A stretch of 16,158 nucleotides of DNA from an uncultured Bacilli bacterium (GCA_934148995.1 CAKPDM010000022.1:1-16158); one strand, 5' to 3'. Shown: positions 8,214 through 15,189, counted from the stretch's first letter. Made by a program: numbers and translations. Notes: generated by a model from the sequence alone, not told the origin.

Positions 8214-9427
8214 GTGACTTACAAATTAAAATGTCCGCTTTTTTCTCTCTCATTTCTAAGTTAAAATATCCTAAAATACATCTTCAAAAAGGAGGATATA
8301 TTAAAAATGGCTAAATTAACTGATAAAAAATTGACTCAAAAAGAAGAAGCTTCCATATTAGAAATAGCAGATAAACAAATTCACAGACTTATTACATTAT
8401 TACAAAATATAAAGAGTACGAAGATAGTGCTTTTATTTATCAAAATAGTGATAAATTAAGTCACAATAAAAAAATCTCAAATGAGCTAGCAGATGAGATT
8501 AGTGATAGTTATATGAGTGAGTTTTCCGATTACAATTTCACTCATTATCATGAAGAACTAGGTTATAAATATGGAATTTTTTTTCAAAGCATGATAAACA
8601 TATTTATAACTAATGATATAATTACACCATATGCCCAACATAAAACAGTTAGATTATATAACGAAAGTATGAAAAAAGCAATTAGAGAAAACACAATTAC
8701 AGAACCTCAAGAAAAATTATTTGAACAAATAAAACAAGAGAAATTTGAAAATCATATAAGAAAATCCAACTTACATTATTCATTAGGAGAAGAAATACAA
8801 ATGCTGCTACTTTTTGGATTTGGTTTGGTAATGATAAAAGCACTACATCTAGCAGTAGATAAAGTAACATGTAAAGTATTAGCAGATTATTTTGATTATG
8901 AAGAAACAACCAAAGCGTACTTAACTGTATTCATGAATCTGGCTATGAATTTTGGAATTTCAAAAAGAATTAAAACAGATAAAAGAACTCATTTTCAATA
9001 AATAATATCAAAAATTTTAAAACAAAGCTTAGTGTAACACAATTTGGTAGAATCTGTGAAGACTTAGAAATAGAATTAAAATGTAATAGTAATTATTTAT
9101 TTAAACCTAATACTGAAAGAGAAAATGGAACTTTTAAAAGAAGACTAAAGGCTGAACTAAGACATGAAGGTGTTATTAACATTGATAAATGGCTTTACAA
9201 ATAAAAATAGTCCATAGCGAAAATTTAAAATTAAGTAATTTAAAACTCTTTGGTTTTAACGCTTTATGATACCGAAAAAGAAAAAGAAGTATTAACCATT
9301 ATGGCTTTTACTTTCTTTTTTCGTTTATTATGTTTAATTGCTCAGGTCACTCCCCAGTGTTGACTTATCCCTTATCATATGTTTTTATCTAGAAATATCA
9401 ATAGGACATTTTAACTTATTAATCACA
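8213..9427 (+). mobile_element. IS-like unit, copy A, with imperfect terminal inverted repeats
   Basis: The left end begins TGTGACTTACAAATTAAAAT followed by GTCC. The right end (9404-9427) is nearly its reverse complement and finishes TTATTAATCACA, so the ends form TG...CA inverted repeats with about four mismatches over 23 bases and share TTAAAATGTCC. The last 230 bases (9198-9427) recur at 11769-12000 with only short gaps and few substitutions, and the region around the ribosome site (8261-8332) recurs at 11420-11480. No transposase motif is visible; the only coding content is a frameshifted unknown gene. It may be a decayed IS, possibly of the IS3 type judging by the TG/CA ends, or a non-autonomous relative. 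No short target duplication is evident. Confidence 0.55.
8307..9204 (+). pseudogene. Unknown protein gene broken by two frameshifts
   Basis: It starts at ATG 8307 (MAKLTDKKLTQKEEASILEI) ten bases after GGAGGA. Near 8410 the frame shifts and continues as EYEDSAFIYQNSDKLSHNKK into the long open stretch 8513-9001. Near 8995 it shifts again to NNIKNFKTKLSVTQFGRICE and ends NIDKWLYK with TAA at 9204. Joined, this is about 298 residues, mostly charged helices with one hydrophobic stretch (EIQMLLLFGFGLVMIKALHL). I recognise no domain and no transposase DDE pattern. The smooth reading across both joins argues for a once-intact gene rather than three small ones. A programmed shift is possible but no slippery signal stands out. 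It is the sole coding content of IS-like copy A. Confidence 0.55.
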
Positions 9428-9437
9428 AAGTTCTCCA

Positions 9438-9975
9438 TTATTCAAAAATTATATTTTCACTTCAATTTATAAATATTACTTGATTATCAGTTAATAGTAT
9501 ATCATTCTCAATAGTAATAATTCCGTTCTTTCAATGAATACCTAAATTGTTTTTAATTAAGCAAAGTCTATTTTGATAATTTTAACTTGTTGCTATACTT
9601 CCAGCACTAACGCCAATATGAATTCAACTATTTTCAATATACCTATCAAGAAGTGGTTTAAAATTTATTTCACTAATTCTATCTACTAAATATTTTGTAT
9701 TGTCACCACAAACATATATTGAATTATATTTACTTATTTCATCTTAAATTAATAACTTATGCATATCATAAATAGTTATATTTTCATCTGGAATATTGCA
9801 ACTTCTTAAGTCAGCTAAACATTTTGATAAAATCTAACTACACCTGGATTATTTGCTGTTGTTATATTAATAAATATGATTTTTGACTTTAATACATTAC
9901 AATTTAATAATTCCAGAAATTTATTTTTGATGTTATCATCCAAATCCATGTACTTGTTAAAAGTATCTTTTTATC
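9438..9975 (-). pseudogene. S51-family (peptidase E-like) remnant
   Basis: The minus strand holds an ordered but broken peptidase E-type protein. It runs ILLTST (frameshift near 9945), NKFLELLNCNVLKSKIIFIN, TTANNPGVVRFYQ (frameshift near 9825), KCLADLRSCNIPDENITIYD, then YNSIYVCGDNTKYLVDRI, FKPLLDRYIENS and IHIGVSAGSIA. The GD/GN-T-YL box and the nucleophile elbow G-x-SAGS are the landmarks of the S51/class I glutamine-amidotransferase-like fold. Stops interrupt it at five places before the final TAA: two TAA and three TGA. The TGA codons could be ancestral tryptophans of a code-4 donor, but the TAA stops and frameshifts show it is dead either way. It is cargo between the two IS-like units. 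Confidence 0.75.
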
Positions 9976-10072
9976 TTTCTACACTCTTTCTTTTATCCAC
10001 TATTTAATTTTAAAGAAGGATAAAACCTTTTTTTCGCCTTGTTTTTCATAGTTATAGTCTTACTATTATTCA

Positions 10073-11323
10073 TTAATAAAATCGTATTTGTGTTATTTTT
10101 TTATTTAACAATATGTTCATTATTAAATCTGAGATAATAAAACATATCCATACTCCATATATCCCACATATTTTACTTAGTAAATATGCTAAAATTAATC
10201 TTAATCCTCCACTTATACACAAACTTAATTTTGAAATATATTTAAATTCTTTCATTGCTCGTAATATACTAGAATAATAATGATAGAAGCCACTTAAAAT
10301 ACAATCTAATATAACAAATAATAATAACTTATAACCTATTATTAGGCTTTCTTTTTCAACTAAAAAATATGGTAAAGAAATCAACATAGCAATTCCAATA
10401 ATTACAGTAGTTATATATACTATTTTTTTGTTTAAACTATTTATAATTTTAGTCGTATTGTTAATTTTTTCATTATTATTGCTTCCAATTGCTGTTGCAA
10501 TCATGGTTTGTGTACCTATACCTGTCCCATGTAAGAAATTGTTTATTAAATCTAAAAATTGCATTACAATTATATGCGCAGCATATTGAAGTGCACCAAT
10601 TCTTGACATAATAATATTTAAAAGAAAATTACTTCCCCTTTTAAAAATTCTTTCATAAATATTATATTGTATTAGGCTGAATTCTTCTTTTGCTATACTT
10701 TTAACGAACTTTATTTTTACTAATTTTTTAGAGTAATAAACTAATACTACCATATTTATTATTTCTACTAATATAGTTGATAACGCTACACCTGTAATTC
10801 CAAATCCAAGTTTAATAAAAGTAAAATCTAGAACAGCATTAAGAAAAAAACAAAGCATTCTAATATTAAGCATTCTTTTGCTTTTACCTAATGTTCGTTG
10901 ATAACCACTTAATATTGTTAGAATTGTATTAGGGATAACACCTATTAATCTTATATATAGATATACTAACCCAATGTCATTAACCAAAAACATCCTTGGA
11001 ATAAATTTACTTATAATTAATGTTAAAATTATGCAAATTAAGCTACAAATTATAGCAATTATCAATGCAGTTCCTACAGTAATTTTTGCTTGTGCCTTAT
11101 TATTTCTTCCTAACAATCTAGCTACTATAACGTTATTAGAAACATTTATTGATTGTAATACTAAGTACATAAAATCCATAACTGTTCCCATTGCTCCAAC
11201 GGACGCTATTATCTCAGAACCAAACCGCGATATCATAAATGTATCAGTCATAGTAATTAAAACGCCAACAATACATTCAAATCCAGATGGAAGTGCTAAA
11301 TCTAAATACTTTTTTTCATACAT
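10073..11323 (-). CDS. MATE-family efflux transporter
   Basis: This 416-residue polytopic membrane protein has about twelve hydrophobic segments. The N-terminal half carries the MATE pattern: LALPSGFECIVGVLITMTDTFMISRFG, ASVGAMGTV, and VIVARLLGRNNKAQAKITVG (the ARxxGxxNxxxA loop). The second half repeats this with SRIGALQYAAHIIVMQF, GTGIGTQTMIATAIGSNN, and a GGLRLILAYLL helix. Such proteins export drugs or metabolites using sodium or proton gradients. The substrate is unknown; a flippase-type role within the same superfamily cannot be excluded. It is slightly short at the N-terminus (MATE proteins are about 440-460). The start ATG has GAGGTG six bases upstream. It is the only intact recognisable gene of the island and is very rich in Ile, Leu and Asn codons ending in A or T. 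Confidence 0.85.
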   Translation of the reverse strand: MYEKKYLDLALPSGFECIVGVLITMTDTFMISRFGSEIIASVGAMGTVMDFMYLVLQSINVSNNVIVARLLGRNNKAQAKITVGTALIIAIICSLICIILTLIISKFIPRMFLVNDIGLVYLYIRLIGVIPNTILTILSGYQRTLGKSKRMLNIRMLCFFLNAVLDFTFIKLGFGITGVALSTILVEIINMVVLVYYSKKLVKIKFVKSIAKEEFSLIQYNIYERIFKRGSNFLLNIIMSRIGALQYAAHIIVMQFLDLINNFLHGTGIGTQTMIATAIGSNNNEKINNTTKIINSLNKKIVYITTVIIGIAMLISLPYFLVEKESLIIGYKLLLFVILDCILSGFYHYYSSILRAMKEFKYISKLSLCISGGLRLILAYLLSKICGIYGVWICFIISDLIMNILLNKKITQIRFY

Positions 11324-11408
11324 TATTTCACCTCAAGCATTGTAAAATCTTTTTCTACTAAATCATACTATATTTAGGTATTTTTTTCCATACTTCTTTG
11401 AAAATATG

Positions 11409-12000
11409 GGACTTACAAATTAAAATATCCCAAAATACATCTTTCAAAAGGAGGATGTATTTAAATTAACCGATAAAGAACGATAGGCGAGAAAACACTT
11501 ATAATAAAAAACAATTAAATCTTATTATTTCTATTAGAGATGAAAAAAACAATCAATAATGCTTCATCAATCAAATATTATAATAAATATTATTTGCCAT
11601 TGAGTGAAGATACTGGTGAAGTTGTATCTTTCAAAAATGGAACTAAATGTACCATAGTAAATTCTTATGATAACAAGTTATTTGGAATTATAAATGAACA
11701 AGTATATATTCTTAATTTAGTATAGTAATACAGCGACATTAATATTAAAGCATCGAAAAATTGCTTTTCAAATAAAAATAGTCCATGGCAAAAATTTAAG
11801 ACTCTTTGGGTTTAACGCTTTATAATGCCGAAAAAGAAAATAAAAAGAAGTATTAACCATTATGGCTTTTACTTTCTTTTTTCGTTTATCATGTTTAATT
11901 GCTCAGGTCACTCCCCAGTGTTTCCTTATTCCCTTAAGCAATAATTATATTATGTTTTTATCTAGAAATATCAATAGGACATTTTAACTTATTAATCACA
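11409..12000 (+). mobile_element. IS-like unit, copy B, internally different from copy A
   Basis: Its left end GACTTACAAATTAAAAT (11410-11426) equals 8216-8232 of copy A. Directly after it come ATCCC and the CAAAATACATC...GGAGGAT segment, so B lacks about 35 bases that A has between two TTAAAAT repeats. The reading KLTDKER after the ribosome site matches MAKLTDK of A but is at once interrupted. The right 232 bases (11769-12000) repeat copy A's right end, including the terminal ATCACA. The middle is unrelated to A and much shorter. It abuts the right 26-base direct repeat after a single base. Confidence 0.55.
11540..11725 (+). CDS. Small hypothetical protein in IS-like copy B
   Basis: An open frame of 61 codons starts at ATG 11540 and ends at TAG after YILNLV. 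The visible protein contains SSIKYYNKYYLPLSEDTGE and a strand-rich tail (VVSFKNGTKCTIVNSYDNK). The evenly mixed, low-complexity-free composition and tyrosine-rich motif look like real protein. However, no clear ribosome site precedes the ATG, only GAG three bases before it. I do not recognise the family. It could be a small passenger gene, the 3' piece of a longer broken gene, or chance. Confidence 0.35.
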   Translation: MKKTINNASSIKYYNKYYLPLSEDTGEVVSFKNGTKCTIVNSYDNKLFGIINEQVYILNLV

Positions 12001-12001
12001 C

Positions 12002-12027
12002 TCTTTACCAATAAGCTTATTTTGTTT
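12002..12027. repeat. Island-flanking 26-base direct repeat, right copy
   Basis: It is the partner of 8188-8213 (25 of 26 identical). It covers the last codons and TAA stop of rsmD plus 15 bases beyond, which suggests that the rsmD 3' end was the original insertion site and that the left copy is the duplicate. Confidence 0.75.
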
Positions 12028-12556
12028 TATTAAGAATTAGAATAAACTTATCGCCATATTTTCTTTCTTTATATATTGTGTAATATTCACTATAAACAAA
12101 TTTGTCTTTACTACTACTTTCTAAAATAACCAAACCATCAGTATTTAACAAATCATTCTTTTCTATTAGAATAAGAGCTTCTTTAATATAATCTGTTTTA
12201 TATGGCGGATCTATAAAGATTAAATCATACTTATTAGTTGTTTCCCTCAAGAATTTACGAAAATCAGTTAAATAGACATTATCTAAATTTTCTCCTAAGT
12301 TAGTTAAGTTATTCTTGATAGTTTTAATGGCTATTTTATTTTCATCAATGAAGGTACAACTCTTTGCTCCTTCACTTAACGCTTCTAAACCTAAATTACC
12401 ACTACCTGAAAAAAGGTCAAGACAGTTACTATCTTTAATATAGTTTTGAATCATTGCAAATAAAGATTCTTTCACCCTATCCATAGTAGGTCTTGTCCCT
12501 TCTATATCATAACCAATAATATTTCTTCCTTTATATTTACCACTAATTATTTTCAT
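12017..12556 (-). CDS. rsmD: 16S rRNA (guanine966-N2)-methyltransferase
   Basis: RsmD methylates N2 of G966 in 16S rRNA during small-subunit assembly, using SAM. The 179-residue protein starts MKIISGKYKGRNI and has TRPTMDRVKESLF (21-33), a family hallmark. The SAM-binding loop is LDLFSGSGNLGLEAL (46-60), and the catalytic N-methyltransferase motif is DPPY at 116-119. Length and motifs are complete. The start ATG has AGGAG nine bases ahead. It overlaps the ylbF-like gene by 14 bases and is translated from the same transcript; the ylbF-rsmD order is conserved in Bacilli. Its 3' end lies within the direct repeat that borders the island, but the coding frame is intact. Confidence 0.95.
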   Translation of the reverse strand: MKIISGKYKGRNIIGYDIEGTRPTMDRVKESLFAMIQNYIKDSNCLDLFSGSGNLGLEALSEGAKSCTFIDENKIAIKTIKNNLTNLGENLDNVYLTDFRKFLRETTNKYDLIFIDPPYKTDYIKEALILIEKNDLLNTDGLVILESSSKDKFVYSEYYTIYKERKYGDKFILILNKTK

Positions 12557-12809
12557 CTTTAATCTCTCCTAAGTATTTATTACAAGATAATATCAAAAAG
12601 TTAAGTCGATTTTCTAGCATTTTATATTTTTTGTATTTCTCATCATTGTATATTTCTTTTCTAACCGCTTCATTATAAGTATTATGATACTCATCTATCT
12701 TAGCAATTAGTTCTTTATCCTCATAAATACTAGCAAGACTTTTCTTAATTTCAGACTTTATTTCTGAATTATTTATCATATCGACTAGTTTATAATAAGT
12801 TTCAATCAT
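12543..12809 (-). CDS. YlbF-family regulator, short form
   Basis: This 88-residue, nearly all-helical protein begins MIETYYKLVDMINNSEIKSE and continues with a helix ending in KIDEYHNTYNEAVRKEI. That matches the Com_YlbF family pattern (an aminoacyl-chain-like helix pair with a hydrophobic heptad). B. subtilis YlbF, about 149 residues, forms the Y-complex with YmcA and YaaT that promotes RNase Y processing, sporulation and competence. The present protein lacks the C-terminal third and any iron-sulfur-binding cysteines beyond Cys77. Location directly before rsmD, as in Bacillus (ylbF-ylbG-ylbH), supports the call. The start is backed by GGAAGTGATC, a near match to the anti-Shine-Dalgarno complement. 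Confidence 0.75.
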   Translation of the reverse strand: MIETYYKLVDMINNSEIKSEIKKSLASIYEDKELIAKIDEYHNTYNEAVRKEIYNDEKYKKYKMLENRLNFLILSCNKYLGEIKDENN

Positions 12810-12836
12810 TTATTGATCACTTCCGTTACTAAGTTT

Positions 12837-12865
12837 AATATAGCATTTTTTAAACATTATAGCAA
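12837..12865 (-). promoter_or_regulatory. Promoter of the ylbF-rsmD pair
   Basis: The minus strand shows TTGCTA (12865-12860), a 17-base spacer and TATATT (12842-12837) preceded by the extended element TGC. It falls in the 73-base gap between the RT stop and the ylbF start, so the housekeeping pair does not depend on DGR transcription. Confidence 0.65.
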
Positions 12866-12882
12866 TTATACCATCTTTAATC

Positions 12883-14010
12883 CTATTTTTTTATTCTTAA
12901 ATCATTACGGTAACAAAAACTACCACTGTCGGCACTTTTCAAAAACCCATGGTAACTAGCTAAAGTATGTTCTAATTTTTCGGGTTCATGCTTTCTGACA
13001 TATTTAACTCTTTTCTTTATTTTATACTTGGTTTTACCATTTAATAATACTAGTAATTTTTTATTTTTTAGAACAAAGCGATAGCCAAGAAAACAAAAGC
13101 CGTGATGTATTTCTACTATCTGAGTTTTCTTATTAAGTTTTAACTTTAATTCATCTAATTTTTTTTCAATTTCTTTCAAACAATATTTAAGATACTCCCT
13201 ATCTTCGTGAAATAGAATAAAGTCATCCATATATCTGACATAGCACTTTATTCTTAATTTTTCTTTAATAAAATGGTCTAAATCATTTAAGTAATAAACA
13301 GCTAATATCTGACTTGTCATATTTCCGATTGGTAAGCCTTTACCTTTTTGATAGTACGGAATAGATTTAAGTTCTCTTATATGTTCATTGCAATCCCTAA
13401 TTCCTAGCTTTTTAACTCGCTCAATCTCATTTTTAACTGACTTTTCGATCTCTTCATTAACATAATTATTATTGGTACTATAAATTATCTCCTTAACAAT
13501 TCTTAATATTCTTTCTTCTTTTATAATTTTTGTTAACTTTTGCAGTAGTATTTCATGATCGATTGAATAGAAATATTTTGATATATCACATTTTAATATG
13601 TATATTTTATCATGATTTTCTTTTAATTTATTTATATACTTTTTTACATAGTATATTCCTCTGCTTGACCCCATCAATGGTCTTGTTGCAACATTCATTG
13701 GTAACAAAAGCGGATCAATTAAAGGAAAGAGAAAATAAGTACTAACTAAGTGATTGACAATTTTATCAGGCATTGTTTCACTCATAATTAAACGATACTT
13801 TGGTTCTTTTATTATAAAGATGTGATATCGTTGATGATGATAAGCTTCATCTTTTAAAGTATTATAAATTGACATAATATTGCAAGAAAAAAATAGTTCA
13901 AATATGAAAATCTTATCTTTATGTTTAGTATTCTTTCGAACAGTATTATAAACATTAGTAAGATTTTCTATTGTAACTACTTCTTCATAATTAAACGGTT
14001 TGCTTTTCAC
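12883..14010 (-). CDS. DGR reverse transcriptase
   Basis: This 375-residue reverse transcriptase copies the template repeat RNA with errors at adenines, and the cDNA replaces the variable repeat. Visible motifs in order are YILKCDISKYFYSIDH (137-152, first catalytic Asp142), the DGR-type LPIGNMTSQ (226-234; group II intron enzymes have QGxxxSP here), YVRYMDDF (257-264, catalytic Asp262 and Asp263), KKTQIVEIHHGFCFLGYRF (thumb side), and a C-terminal SYHGFLKSADS typical of DGR enzymes. No maturase or endonuclease domain follows, and 375 residues is normal for the group. The start is GTG 14010: GGGGTGATC, a near-perfect ribosome site, lies four bases before it. It overlaps the Avd-like gene by 20 bases. 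Confidence 0.95.
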   Translation of the reverse strand: MKSKPFNYEEVVTIENLTNVYNTVRKNTKHKDKIFIFELFFSCNIMSIYNTLKDEAYHHQRYHIFIIKEPKYRLIMSETMPDKIVNHLVSTYFLFPLIDPLLLPMNVATRPLMGSSRGIYYVKKYINKLKENHDKIYILKCDISKYFYSIDHEILLQKLTKIIKEERILRIVKEIIYSTNNNYVNEEIEKSVKNEIERVKKLGIRDCNEHIRELKSIPYYQKGKGLPIGNMTSQILAVYYLNDLDHFIKEKLRIKCYVRYMDDFILFHEDREYLKYCLKEIEKKLDELKLKLNKKTQIVEIHHGFCFLGYRFVLKNKKLLVLLNGKTKYKIKKRVKYVRKHEPEKLEHTLASYHGFLKSADSGSFCYRNDLRIKK

Positions 14011-14347
14011 TCCTGATCACCCCATAAGAAATTTTTCTGATTTCAATTAAAAAATTACTAACTGACTCGTACTTCTTATGGCTAATAATCTTTTTCTTAT
14101 AACTAACTCGCATATAATAATCGAGCATAGAAATTTGAATAACTAAGGATTTTAAATATTTAAGCTTAATTCTATTAGAATCCTCGATTCGGTAAGAAAA
14201 AATATTTTCGATTATCAAATACATGGTTTTTTCAATATTTTGTTTTAGAATAACTTCACTCTTAGGATAGTTGACTAATTGTTTATTTATATAATCAATC
14301 GTCTTCTCACTATTAGATAGAAGTCTAAAACCATCATTAGAGTCCAT
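13991..14347 (-). CDS. Avd-like DGR accessory protein (four-helix bundle)
   Basis: Avd is a small basic barrel-forming four-helix protein that binds the DGR RNA and the reverse transcriptase and is needed for retrohoming. This 118-residue protein has the family layout. LVNYPKSEVILKQNIEKTMY matches the FPKSERFxLxQ-I opening. It is followed by a helix with KLKYLKSLVIQISMLDYYMR, a KKKIISHKKYESVSNFLIEI stretch matching the K-IS-KRYE-xxxLL-EI motif, and a final ISYGVIR. It is rich in Lys and Arg. ATG 14347 is preferred over the upstream TTG because AAGGAG sits seven bases before it. It overlaps the MutS-like gene by 11 bases and the RT gene by 20, so all three are translationally coupled. Confidence 0.85.
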   Translation of the reverse strand: MDSNDGFRLLSNSEKTIDYINKQLVNYPKSEVILKQNIEKTMYLIIENIFSYRIEDSNRIKLKYLKSLVIQISMLDYYMRVSYKKKIISHKKYESVSNFLIEIRKISYGVIRSEKQTV

Positions 14348-14741
14348 CGACAAACTCCTTAATTTTATTATAATTTTCGGAACTGTTAGAGATTAAAATT
14401 TTAATTCTCTCTATTAATAATTCATTGGAACATTTACTGTAATAACTTTTTTGAGCAATAGTTGATACATCTTTATAAAGATTATCATCACTCATATAAC
14501 TAGTTACTTCTTCATTATCTAAGATGTAAAAGGAAATATTCTTATCACGTAGATTTGATGTTACTTTAGCAAGAGCTGTTGAGGGAAAACCTAATTTTTC
14601 ATTATTGATTTGATATGAAAAAAGGTAATTCATCGTTATAGCATCAAGGCCATAAGTAACATAAAAGCTTCCTACTTTTAAAAGTAATATTTCTTCTGGA
14701 TGTTGTTTTTTTAATTCTTCATAATTATCTTTTACTTTCAT
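14337..14741 (-). CDS. MutS domain I-like DGR accessory protein
   Basis: This 134-residue protein resembles the N-terminal mismatch-recognition domain of MutS standing alone. YEELKKQHPEEILLLKVGSF corresponds to Y-x-x-LKxQYPD-ILLFRxGDF, DAITMNYLF follows as in MutS, and LGFPSTALAKVTSNLRDKNI matches the AGIPYHAxxxYLxKLxxxG section. In MutS the Phe-x-Glu motif (in DFYE) contacts the mismatch. Here the same place reads SFYV (25-28): Phe26 is kept but the Glu is Val28. There is no ATPase, clamp or lever domain. The C-terminal 40 residues are helical. It may bind the TR RNA, the cDNA or the mismatched cDNA-target hybrid; this is inference. ATG is preceded by AGGAG. It is the first gene after the TR. 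Confidence 0.8.
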   Translation of the reverse strand: MKVKDNYEELKKQHPEEILLLKVGSFYVTYGLDAITMNYLFSYQINNEKLGFPSTALAKVTSNLRDKNISFYILDNEEVTSYMSDDNLYKDVSTIAQKSYYSKCSNELLIERIKILISNSSENYNKIKEFVDGL

Positions 14742-14886
14742 TTTACTCCTATAATAGTTATGCCAAAGATCAATCTTGTTTCCAATCTATGATTATGAGT
14801 TTCCTCATTACTTCCTCTTGGTTATCAACCGTAATCAATAACACGCGGTTATCTTAGCAATAATTATACTAATTTGTAGTAGGAAT
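14742..14886 (-). ncRNA. DGR RNA spacer between TR and accessory genes
   Basis: This 145-base non-coding stretch directly follows TR in transcription order, close in size to the roughly 140-base spacer that is part of the core DGR RNA of the Bordetella phage system. It contains several small hairpins on the minus strand: ATGAG-GAAA-CTCAT with a GNRA tetraloop (14808-14795), GGTT-GAT-AACC (14830-14820) and ATAAC-CGCGT-GTTAT (14852-14838). In the known system this region folds, binds RT-Avd and primes cDNA synthesis; the same role here is inferred from position. Confidence 0.55.
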
Positions 14887-15002
14887 CTGGACGGGCCCCG
14901 AAGGAATTCGTCACGTTGTTCCAATGATTCAGACTGCCTGAAGGATTCACGTTCCAAACGTTCGCATTAGAGTTGTTAGACTCGAAGTTAGACGGAGACA
15001 GC
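14887..15002 (-). repeat. DGR template repeat (TR)
   Basis: This 116-base stretch is homologous to 15270-15382. Read on the minus strand in the frame of the target it gives LSPSNFESNNSNANVWNVNP, then SGSLNHWNNVTNSFGARP. Eleven Asn codons, all AAC or AAT, mark the positions to be varied; changing the A residues of AAY codons cannot give a stop. The 3' 19 bases, from TCC to CCAG, are GC-rich and identical in both repeats and form the likely initiation-of-mutagenic-homology segment. It is strikingly GC-rich within very AT-rich DNA. It lies between the target gene and the accessory genes. Confidence 0.93.
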
Positions 15003-15157
15003 GAAATCCTAAATTCTGAATGCAAGACGAATACCTAATGTCCGTTAAGTAGATTAACCTTAACTTTATTTTTCAATGTATCAATATTCTCTCAAATAAT
15101 TATGTTAGTTAAGAAAAGTATACATTATGTTTTCTGGCATAAACTTATAATTTGTTA
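15003..15157 (-). other. TR upstream segment with a decayed target-like reading frame
   Basis: No intact gene. The minus strand just before TR reads VFVLHSEFRIS into the TR's LSPSNF, preceded by a TAG and by VKVNLLNGH in the same frame. Target proteins of this kind have a similar YLYNGQYTWM before LSPS. On the other side TR continues PDSYYKLV then TAA. This suggests the TR descends from a copied target-gene end. The segment must also hold the start of the DGR RNA; a TATACT (15123-15118) preceded by TG is a possible -10 but no good -35 is seen. Confidence 0.4.
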
Positions 15158-15183
15158 GGGCAAAATGAGGAGTCATTTTGCCC
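15158..15183 (-). terminator. Hairpin after the target gene, terminator or attenuator
   Basis: An 11-base-pair perfect stem (GGGCAAAATGA with TCATTTTGCCC) and a four-base loop lie six bases after the target stop codon. On the minus strand it is followed by TAACAAATTATAAG, which is AT-rich but has no run of T. It may therefore be a weak terminator, a partial read-through site letting target transcription reach TR, or an RNA-stabilising 3' hairpin. Confidence 0.6.
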
Positions 15184-15189
15184 GGTAAA

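Noticed and set aside
9300..9356. Conserved small ORF beginning MAFTFFFRL in the right ends of both IS-like copies
   Set aside because: No ribosome site, different lengths in the two copies, and it lies in a hairpin-like A/T tract of the repeat; more likely non-coding.
10974..11345. 123-codon open frame on the plus strand opposite the MATE gene
   Set aside because: Exact shadow of a membrane-protein gene with strong coding signals on the minus strand; no ribosome site.
12883..14010. Group II intron or retron reverse transcriptase
   Set aside because: No maturase or endonuclease domain and no msr/msd-like element next to it; the LPIGNMTSQ motif and the TR/VR pair fit a DGR.
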